Shown here in pieces: positions 17,354 through 24,037 of a DNA stretch of 64,000 nt (positions within the stretch are counted from its first letter, which is position 1; each line of letters opens with the position of its first letter). The translations under genes were made by a program, and so were the position numbers. The DNA is from Haliea sp963974125 (GTDB lineage: Bacteria > Pseudomonadota > Gammaproteobacteria > Pseudomonadales > Halieaceae): the NCBI GenBank assembly GCA_963974125.1, contig CAXBCH010000013.1:1-64000 (forward strand). Reading direction: 5' to 3'. The notes under the pieces are model-generated. The model saw only the letters and a list, made by a program, of their open reading frames with translations, did no database searches and was not told the DNA's origin.

Positions 17354-19027
17354 ATGAAGCCCGATACATTGCCAGCACTTCTCGATCACTGGGCCGGGCA
17401 GTGCCCTGACAAGGTCTGGCTCAAGGATCTGCTGCCGGAAGGTTCGCGCGATGTTACCTGGGGCGAGGCTGCCGCCACGGTGAATGCGATGGCGGCGATG
17501 CTGGAACATCAATTCGGCCACGGTGAACGCATGGCGTTGCTGTCCCGCAATTGTGCCCACTGGTTCCTGGCGGATCTCGCGATCATCAGGTCCGGCAATA
17601 TCACGGTCAGCATGTTCACCACCCTGCCCGGTTCCACCGCGCAGTACATCCTGGACTTCACCGAGGCGCGGGTACTGTTTGTCGGTGAAACCTCGAACTG
17701 GCAGGCGGTCCGCGAGGTTTTGCCCGAGGGCATCACCCTGATAACCCTGCCTGGCGTGGAACTGGATGAACCGCACCTGCAGTGGGAGACGCTATTGGCC
17801 GAGTGGCAGGGCAAATCGCCTGCTTACGAGTGCCAGCCGGACGATGTCATGTCGCTGGTATTCACCTCGGGTACCACAGGTCTGCCCAAGGGCGTGATCC
17901 AGACCCACAGCAGCAACCTGATCCCCATCAACCGCTTCCGGGCGGCGTTTGGTACCCGCGACGAAGCGCGCTACTTTTCCTACCTGCCGCTGTCGCACAT
18001 TGCCGAGCGCCAGATCGTGGAGTTTTCCTCCATGGTCTGCTGTGGCGAGGTCAGCTTCAACCAGAGCCTGGAAACCCTGGCCGCGGACCTGCAGCGCACC
18101 CGGCCGCACATGTTCTTTGGTCCGCCGCGGGTCTGGGAGCAGCTGAAACAGGCGGTGACCGCGAAATTTGGCGGCAATGATGCGCTGGAGGCGGCACTGG
18201 CGCAGGATCAGGAGGGCATCGGCCGGATGATTCTGGAGGGCCTCGGCCTGGATCAGGTGGAGTACTGCCTGGTCGCGGCGGCGCCGACCCCGCCGGCCCT
18301 GATTCACTGGTGGGACAGGCTGGGCCTGACCCTGATGGAAGGGTTCGGCCAGACCGAGGCCATGGGCGTCATTGTCTGCGGACAGGACAGCCGCCGCATA
18401 GGCTCCATCGGCAAGCCCATTGGCGAGGTGGAATACCGGATTACCGACGAGGGCGAGCTGGTAGTGCGCGCCGCCGGCTGCACCCCCGGCTACTACAAGC
18501 AGCCGGAGAAGACTGCCGAGCTGATTCGCGATGGCTGGCTGCATACCGGCGACAAGGCCCGGGTCGACGAGGACGGCTTCATTTACCTGACTGGCCGGGT
18601 CAAGGACTACTTCAAGACCATCCAGGGCAAGTTTGTGGCGCCGCCGCCGATAGAGAGCGAGTTTGCCAGGAATCCCCATACCGAGCAGCACTGCCTGCTG
18701 GGTCGCGGCTATTCCAAGACGGTCATGGTCGCGGTGCTCAATGAGGCGGCCCGGCAGCTGGCAGAAGCCTCGCGCGAGCGCGCCGAACAGGAAATCGCCG
18801 AGGCGATTCACGAAGCGGTGCAGAGGATCAACGACGCGGTGGAGAAGCACGCGCGGATCGGCGCCGTGATCCTGGCCAGTGAGGAGTGGACCATCGACAA
18901 CGAGGTACTGACGCCTACCCTGAAGATTCGTCGCGAGAAGGTCGAGGAGCGCTACGGTGAGCTGGCCGAATCCCTGGCACGGCGGTCCGCGGAGGAGAAG
19001 GCGCTGCTGCTGCACTGGGCGAACTGA
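17354..19027 (+). CDS. AMP-dependent acyl-CoA synthetase (long-chain type)
   Basis: The 557-residue adenylate-forming enzyme activates a carboxylic acid with ATP and joins it to CoA. It has the AMP-binding motif LVFTSGTTGLPKGVIQTH (about 168-185), the A5 region LMEGFGQTEAMG, the A7/A8 region DGWLHTGDKARVDEDGF with LTGRVKDYFKT, and a C-terminal helical tail as in long-chain acyl-CoA synthetases. The PhoD gene ends 77 bases upstream. The gene converges with the MFS gene; a GGGGGCC/GGCCCCC stem (19041-19065) overlaps that gene's stop. Chain length is not determined by sequence. Confidence 0.87.
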   Translation: MKPDTLPALLDHWAGQCPDKVWLKDLLPEGSRDVTWGEAAATVNAMAAMLEHQFGHGERMALLSRNCAHWFLADLAIIRSGNITVSMFTTLPGSTAQYILDFTEARVLFVGETSNWQAVREVLPEGITLITLPGVELDEPHLQWETLLAEWQGKSPAYECQPDDVMSLVFTSGTTGLPKGVIQTHSSNLIPINRFRAAFGTRDEARYFSYLPLSHIAERQIVEFSSMVCCGEVSFNQSLETLAADLQRTRPHMFFGPPRVWEQLKQAVTAKFGGNDALEAALAQDQEGIGRMILEGLGLDQVEYCLVAAAPTPPALIHWWDRLGLTLMEGFGQTEAMGVIVCGQDSRRIGSIGKPIGEVEYRITDEGELVVRAAGCTPGYYKQPEKTAELIRDGWLHTGDKARVDEDGFIYLTGRVKDYFKTIQGKFVAPPPIESEFARNPHTEQHCLLGRGYSKTVMVAVLNEAARQLAEASRERAEQEIAEAIHEAVQRINDAVEKHARIGAVILASEEWTIDNEVLTPTLKIRREKVEERYGELAESLARRSAEEKALLLHWAN

Positions 19028-19049
19028 GCGCGCCCTGTCTGGGGGCCGG

Positions 19050-20381
19050 CTACTGCGGGGCCCCCGGGGTTGGTTCCGGCTCCGGGGCCGGTTCCGGCGG
19101 GTCGGGATGGACCTCGTCCACTCCCACCGAGTCGGCCGGTTGCAGGTCTCCGACTGAGTCCTCCGGGCCACGGGGGTCGAGGCCGAATCCGGTAGGTGCT
19201 GCTTCCGGTGCCGCTGCGGAGAAGGGCACCTGGTCTTCGGCAGCCACCACCTGGTCCTTGTCCCGGGTTTGCACTGCCAGGTAAACAGAGAACACAGCGC
19301 TCAGGGCGGCAAAGGACCAGAACAGGGCGGTGGCGTCGAACACACTCATGAGCTGGCCCAGCAGGATCGGTGCGCTGGCAGCGCCGAGGGCGTTCAGCAG
19401 CAGTACCGAGGTACCGATTTCAACGAACTCCTCGGCCGAGGAATTGTCTGCCGCGGTGGCCAGGGAAATGGCGTAGAGCGGCATGGTGACGGCGCCGAAC
19501 AGGAACACGGCCAGCAGGTGCAGGTCCCGGGTTACCGTCAGCGCCACCGCCGCCGAGGTGACCACGGCGGCAAGACTCAGGAATACCATGACATGGCGCC
19601 GGTCGATGCGATCGGACAGCCAGCCAATGGGGTACTGGAACAGGGCGCCGCCGGCTATGCCCGCGGTGATGAACCAGGTGACATCTGTCGTGCTGCTGCC
19701 GTAACGGCGGGCAAAGACAGCGCCGAGAGCCCAGAAACTGCCCACTATCAGCCCCGAGAGCAAGGTGCCGGCAAAGGCGGCCCGGGAACGATGATAGAGG
19801 AGGCTGAAGCGGATCCGGGTCGACTCAATGGGTGCCGGCGCGAGGCGGCTGGTCAGCCCCACGGGCACAATGGCCAGCGCCATGAAGATCGCAGCGAGGG
19901 TGAAGGGCGTAGCGCTGTCCGCGGGGCCGACATTGATCAGTACCTGGCCAAACGCCATGGAGGCGAGGATGATGAAGGTATAGATGGCCAGCACCTGGCC
20001 CCGGGAGTCGGCCCCGGTCTGGTCGTTCAGCCAGCTTTCGATCACTGTGTAGAGGCCACAGATTACTGCGCCGGTGAGGAAGCGCAGAACCAGCCAGGGC
20101 AGCCACCCATCGACCATTTCCAGGATCAGGATGGCGCTGATCATCAGTGCCGTCAGCACCGCAAAGCTGCGGATGTGTCCCACCTTGGCAATGATGCGCG
20201 GGATCAGCAGGCAGCCGGCGACAAAGCCGAGGAAGTAGGCGGAGGCACTGACCCCGATGAGGAAATCCGACAACCCGTTGCTGGAGGCGCGCAGGGGCAG
20301 CAGCGTGAGCTGCATGCCCTGTCCAACCAGCAACAGGGAAGTGGAGATCAACAGCGAGGTGAGGGTGAGCAGGGTTCTCAT
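19050..20381 (-). CDS. MFS transporter, YcaD-like, with disordered C-terminal tail
   Basis: The 443-residue protein has about 12 transmembrane helices over residues 1-375 and the MFS motif between helices 2 and 3 (LIPRIIAKVGHIRS); a second copy in the latter half reads IGWLSDRIDRRHVM. It resembles the YcaD group, whose substrates are unknown. About 70 residues after the last helix are rich in acidic residues, alanine and proline, ending in a PEPEPTPG-type sequence, and look disordered; this tail is unusual for MFS transporters. ATG 20381 is the only convincing start. Direction of transport is unknown. Confidence 0.82.
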   Translation of the reverse strand: MRTLLTLTSLLISTSLLLVGQGMQLTLLPLRASSNGLSDFLIGVSASAYFLGFVAGCLLIPRIIAKVGHIRSFAVLTALMISAILILEMVDGWLPWLVLRFLTGAVICGLYTVIESWLNDQTGADSRGQVLAIYTFIILASMAFGQVLINVGPADSATPFTLAAIFMALAIVPVGLTSRLAPAPIESTRIRFSLLYHRSRAAFAGTLLSGLIVGSFWALGAVFARRYGSSTTDVTWFITAGIAGGALFQYPIGWLSDRIDRRHVMVFLSLAAVVTSAAVALTVTRDLHLLAVFLFGAVTMPLYAISLATAADNSSAEEFVEIGTSVLLLNALGAASAPILLGQLMSVFDATALFWSFAALSAVFSVYLAVQTRDKDQVVAAEDQVPFSAAAPEAAPTGFGLDPRGPEDSVGDLQPADSVGVDEVHPDPPEPAPEPEPTPGAPQ

Positions 20382-20464
20382 GGGATAACCAGGGGCTGGC
20401 GGCTGAAACTGTCGAGGCGGGAAGGGTACACGGTTTGGCGTGCGCTAAAAACCGCCAAAGTTGT

Positions 20465-20489
20465 AAAAAAAAGCCCGGCAGAGCCGGGC
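20465..20489 (-). terminator. Rho-independent terminator of folE
   Basis: A perfect 7-base-pair stem (GCCCGGC at 20473-20479, GCCGGGC at 20483-20489) with a 3-base loop is followed on the minus strand by eight T residues (20472-20465). It lies 27 bases after the folE stop, a textbook intrinsic terminator for that gene. It separates folE from the MFS gene. Confidence 0.9.
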
Positions 20490-20515
20490 GAAGAAAGCCG
20501 GGTTCCCAGGGGGGG

Positions 20516-21193
20516 TTAGTTCAGGAACTCGGCTCGGGTGCTCGGGTCTGACTTGAATGCGCCTCCCAATGAGGTGGTGCGGGTACGGGAATTGCTGTCC
20601 ATGACACCGCGCGACTTGACGCAGTAGTGGACGGCATCAATGGTGACCGCGACATCGTCCGTCTCCAGCAGGGTTTGCAGCGCCACCAGGATCTGCTGGG
20701 TCAGGCGTTCCTGCACCTGTGGGCGCTGGGCGAAAAAACGCACTATGCGATTGATCTTGGACAGACCGATGACCTTGTCCCCGGGGATGTACGCCACCCG
20801 CGCCCGGCCGTCGATGGTCACGAAATGATGCTCGCAGGTGCTGACGACATCGATGTCGTCTACCTGTACCATCTCCTCTACCTGCATCTTGTTGGCAATC
20901 ACCGAAATTTTCGGGAACTGGCTATAATCGAGGCCAGAGAAGATCTCGTCGACGTACATTTTGGCAATGCGGTGGGGCGTTTCACAGAGGCTGTCATCGT
21001 TCAGGTCGAGACCGAGAGTGCGGGTGATGTCGGTAAAGGATTGGGCGATGCGGCGATACTTCTCGTCGCGGGACAGTCCGTTGTTGACCAGCGGTGTTTC
21101 CAGGCCGCGCTCCAGCAACGCCTGACGCACCAGTGCCGCCTCCCGCGATACTTTTACAGGGAAAGCAATGTTTTCAGCGAGGGCAGTTTCCAT
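20516..21193 (-). CDS. folE: GTP cyclohydrolase I
   Basis: FolE converts GTP to dihydroneopterin triphosphate, the first step of folate (and pterin or queuosine) synthesis. The 225-residue length is normal for the type IA enzyme. Zinc ligands are in STCEHHFVTIDG and in the second-cysteine segment HYCVKSRGVMD; SRTRTTSLGG lies near the C-terminus. The ATG has a GGAG site 7 bases upstream. It is divergent from eda with 156 bases between them, and ends in a clear terminator. Confidence 0.95.
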   Translation of the reverse strand: METALAENIAFPVKVSREAALVRQALLERGLETPLVNNGLSRDEKYRRIAQSFTDITRTLGLDLNDDSLCETPHRIAKMYVDEIFSGLDYSQFPKISVIANKMQVEEMVQVDDIDVVSTCEHHFVTIDGRARVAYIPGDKVIGLSKINRIVRFFAQRPQVQERLTQQILVALQTLLETDDVAVTIDAVHYCVKSRGVMDSNSRTRTTSLGGAFKSDPSTRAEFLN

Positions 21194-21349
21194 GTCACAT
21201 CTCCGGTCTGTTTGGCATTGTTACGGGGGGCCGGGGGTGGTGGATTCCAGCGCCGGAGAGTGGAGGGCCAACTTGTCCGACTATTTCTGGACACAATCTG
21301 GACGCTGCATCGCCTCCTGTGATGGCAGCGATCCGCGAGGGAGAGACTG

Positions 21350-22000
21350 ATGTTGAGTGAGTGGTTGCGCGCAGGCAGGGTGCTGCCGGTTATCACCCCG
21401 GGCGAGGTCGCCGTTACGGTGCAGCTCTGCCGGACACTGGCGGCAGCGGGCATGCGGGCAGTGGAACTGACCTTGCGCTCGGCAACAGCGCTGGAAGCCA
21501 TGCGCGCGGTAGTCGTGGAAGTGCCGCAGCTGCAGGTGGCCGCCGGCACTGTGCTGACGCCTGCTCAACTCGATCTGGTGCAGGACGCGGGAGCGGCCTT
21601 TGCGGTGAGCCCGGGCGCGACGCCAGCCCTGTACCGGGCCGCCCGCTCCAATGCCATGCCGCTGCTGCCCGGGGTGGCCACGGCATCGGAAGTGATGCTG
21701 GGGCTGGAGCAGGGCCTGGACTGCTTCAAGCTGTTTCCGGCCACACCGCTTGGCGGTCGGGACCTGCTCGGGGCCCTGGCAGGCCCTTTCCCCGAGGTGC
21801 AGTTCTGCCCGACCGGGGGTTTGCGGGCGGACAATTTCCGCGCTTTCCTCGCGTTGCCGAATGTGATCTGCTGTGGCGGATCGTGGATGGTGGCTGCGGA
21901 CCTGGTGGCAGCGGGCGACTGGGAAGCCATAGCCGCCCTCGCAGCCGAGGCAATGCAAGCCGAACCCGGGCACCGGTCCGGGGCAAACCCCGATCACTGA
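21350..22000 (+). CDS. eda: KDPG/KHG aldolase (Entner-Doudoroff aldolase)
   Basis: Eda cleaves 2-keto-3-deoxy-6-phosphogluconate to pyruvate and glyceraldehyde-3-phosphate. The 216-residue TIM-barrel protein has the general base Glu39 (VELTLRS), the Schiff-base Lys127 (LDCFKLFPA) and the phosphate-binding CPTGGL. GGGAGAG precedes the ATG. It is the first gene of a run with a GAPDH-like gene, gap and ppc, so the product glyceraldehyde-3-phosphate is the substrate of a neighbouring enzyme. No edd or zwf gene is in the window. Confidence 0.94.
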   Translation: MLSEWLRAGRVLPVITPGEVAVTVQLCRTLAAAGMRAVELTLRSATALEAMRAVVVEVPQLQVAAGTVLTPAQLDLVQDAGAAFAVSPGATPALYRAARSNAMPLLPGVATASEVMLGLEQGLDCFKLFPATPLGGRDLLGALAGPFPEVQFCPTGGLRADNFRAFLALPNVICCGGSWMVAADLVAAGDWEAIAALAAEAMQAEPGHRSGANPDH

Positions 22001-22016
22001 ATCAAGGAGCGAAAAG

Positions 22017-23042
22017 ATGACAAGGCAGCAACCTCTGCGGGTGGGCATCATGGGCTTTGGCCAGGTCGGGCGACAGCTGTATGAACTGGCGTCACAGAGC
22101 GAGGATATCGAGGTGGTGGCGATTGCCGATATCGGCCAGCCGGATATCCTGCACTATCTTTTGTGCTCGGAAGTGAAAGCGCCCGCACGGCATACCCTGG
22201 AGGGCAATTTCCTGGTCAATCCGCGGTTCCGGGCGCGCCTGATGCGCACCGATACACCGGCGGAAATGCCCTGGGATATTTTTGCGGTGGATATTGTTAT
22301 CGACGCCACCGGCAAGTTCCGCCAGCGCCGTTTCATGGAAGAGCATCTTGGCAATGGCGCGCCGCGGGTGCTGCTGCGCACACTGCCGGCGGACCACATC
22401 GACCGTATTGTCATGCCGGGAATCAATGCGCAGGCGGCCCGGCGCGAGGATCGCATGATTTCCGCCGGCTCCGCGACGACCACGGCTCTGTGCCTGCTCC
22501 TGCATGCGCTGTCGCGGGATTTTGCGATCGATTGTGGCAGCATGACCACCATCCACTCCTATACCTCGGACCAGGTGTTGCAGGACTATGCCGGCAGCGA
22601 TTTCCGTCGCAGCCGCTCCGCAGCGGAAAACATCATTCCCAATACCCACGAGGCAGCGGACTGGCTGGGCCAGGTGTTGCCGGCCTTCACCGGCAAGATC
22701 ATCACTTCGGCGCTCAATGTGCCCATCCATGTGGGTTGCCTGCTGGATGTAAACCTGGTGCTGGCTGACAGTGCGGTAACTGCGGAAGACATCAATGCAG
22801 CCATGCGCAGGCATGCGCCGGCTTATCCGGGCATGGTCGATGTGGTCGAGGACCCGATTGTGTCGTCCGATGTCATCGGCAATCCACACTCGCTGCTGTT
22901 TGACGCCCGGGGCACAATCAAGGCCGGTGCCAACACGATCAAGACACTGGGCTGGTACGAGAGCCTGGGGCATGCCGGGCGCCTGCTCGATGTGGCCCGC
23001 ATCTACGGCGCCCTTGACCAGCAAGGGGAGGTCGCACAATGA
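22017..23042 (+). CDS. GAPDH-like protein lacking the catalytic cysteine (probable pseudoenzyme)
   Basis: The 341-residue protein has a full GAPDH fold: nucleotide-binding MGFGQVGRQLYELA, the DATGKF segment, the histidine region TTIHSYTSDQ (His180) and the S-loop RSRSAAENIIPNTHEAA. In ordinary GAPDH the active-site nucleophile sits in SNASCTTNC; here the aligned sequence is SAGSATTTA, with Ala153 replacing the cysteine. NAD binding may remain, but acyl-enzyme formation should not. Epd (erythrose-4-phosphate dehydrogenase) also needs this cysteine, so that is not the answer. Its stop overlaps the start of a normal gap by ATGA. A regulatory or heterotetramer role is inference. Confidence 0.85.
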   Translation: MTRQQPLRVGIMGFGQVGRQLYELASQSEDIEVVAIADIGQPDILHYLLCSEVKAPARHTLEGNFLVNPRFRARLMRTDTPAEMPWDIFAVDIVIDATGKFRQRRFMEEHLGNGAPRVLLRTLPADHIDRIVMPGINAQAARREDRMISAGSATTTALCLLLHALSRDFAIDCGSMTTIHSYTSDQVLQDYAGSDFRRSRSAAENIIPNTHEAADWLGQVLPAFTGKIITSALNVPIHVGCLLDVNLVLADSAVTAEDINAAMRRHAPAYPGMVDVVEDPIVSSDVIGNPHSLLFDARGTIKAGANTIKTLGWYESLGHAGRLLDVARIYGALDQQGEVAQ

Positions 23043-24037
23043 GAGTTGCCATCAACGGATTTGGCCGTATCGGCCGCTCGGTATTCAGGATCCTGGAGGA
23101 TACCCCCGGCATTGACGTCGTGGTCATCAATGACCTGTTCGATTTTGCTGCCCTGCGCTATCTGCTCAACTACGACACCGTCATGGGTCCCTTCGGCAAG
23201 GCGCTGACCCTGGAAGGGGACGAGTTTGTGACGCCCAAGGGGCGCTGCAAGCTGATCAGCGAGCGCGACCCCGCGGCCCTGCCCTGGGGCGAGATGGGCA
23301 TAGATGCCGTGGTCGAGGCCACCGGCGCTTTCCGCAAGCGCGCCCAGCTGGAGCAGCATCTCCAGGCCGGGGCGAAGCGGGTGGTGCTGACCGTTCCCGC
23401 TGCCGACAGTATTGACTACACCATCGTGCTGGGGGTCAACGACGCAGGCCTACAGGAAGGCCACCGGATCATCTCCAACGCCAGCTGTACCACCAACTGC
23501 CTGGCACCCATGGCCAGCGTGCTGGACCAGGCCTTTGGCATAGAGGAAGGGGTCATCAATACGGTGCATGCCTACACCAACGACCAGCGCCTGGCCGATG
23601 TGCCGCACTCGGATTGGCGCCGCAGCCGCGCGGCGGCGGAGAATACCATCCCCACCTCCACCGGCGCCGCAAAGGCGGTGGGCGAGGTACTGCCGCAACT
23701 GCAGGGACGGCTGCACGGTATTGCCTCCCGGGTACCGGTTCCGGACGGGTCCGTGGTGGACCTGTTCGTGAAGCTGTCGCGTCCGGTGACGGTAGAGGAA
23801 GTGCACGCAGCGGTAAGGGAAGCAGCGGCCACGCCGCAGTTGCGGGGCATTCTCGAGTACTGTGACCGGCCCCTGGTCTCCACCGACATCATCGGCAACT
23901 CGCACTCATCAATCTACGATGCCGGTTTCAGCGCGGTGGTCAACGCGCGCTATCTGCGGGTGTTGAACTGGTACGACAACGAGTGGGGCTACTCCGCACG
24001 GGTCTGCGATCTGCTGCAGAGGCTGCGTCAATGGTGA
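23039..24037 (+). CDS. gap: Glyceraldehyde-3-phosphate dehydrogenase (type I)
   Basis: GAPDH oxidises and phosphorylates glyceraldehyde-3-phosphate to 1,3-bisphosphoglycerate. The 332-residue protein has the complete set of motifs: INGFGRIGR, the NAD-selecting Asp32 (INDLFD), catalytic Cys150 in SNASCTTNCLAP, His177 in NTVHAYTNDQ and the C-terminal NWYDNEWGY. It overlaps the GAPDH-like gene by 4 bases and ppc by 7 bases, so the three are likely translated from one message with eda. Confidence 0.95.
   Translation: MRVAINGFGRIGRSVFRILEDTPGIDVVVINDLFDFAALRYLLNYDTVMGPFGKALTLEGDEFVTPKGRCKLISERDPAALPWGEMGIDAVVEATGAFRKRAQLEQHLQAGAKRVVLTVPAADSIDYTIVLGVNDAGLQEGHRIISNASCTTNCLAPMASVLDQAFGIEEGVINTVHAYTNDQRLADVPHSDWRRSRAAAENTIPTSTGAAKAVGEVLPQLQGRLHGIASRVPVPDGSVVDLFVKLSRPVTVEEVHAAVREAAATPQLRGILEYCDRPLVSTDIIGNSHSSIYDAGFSAVVNARYLRVLNWYDNEWGYSARVCDLLQRLRQW

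Noticed and set aside
21270..21300. Near-palindrome TTGTCC...GGACACAA between folE and eda as an operator, perhaps for HexR
   Set aside because: The arms do not pair cleanly (one extra base) and do not resemble the TGTAATTAAATTACA-type HexR site.
22017..23042. Erythrose-4-phosphate dehydrogenase (Epd) as the identity of the GAPDH-like gene
   Set aside because: Epd also needs the active-site cysteine, which is alanine here.
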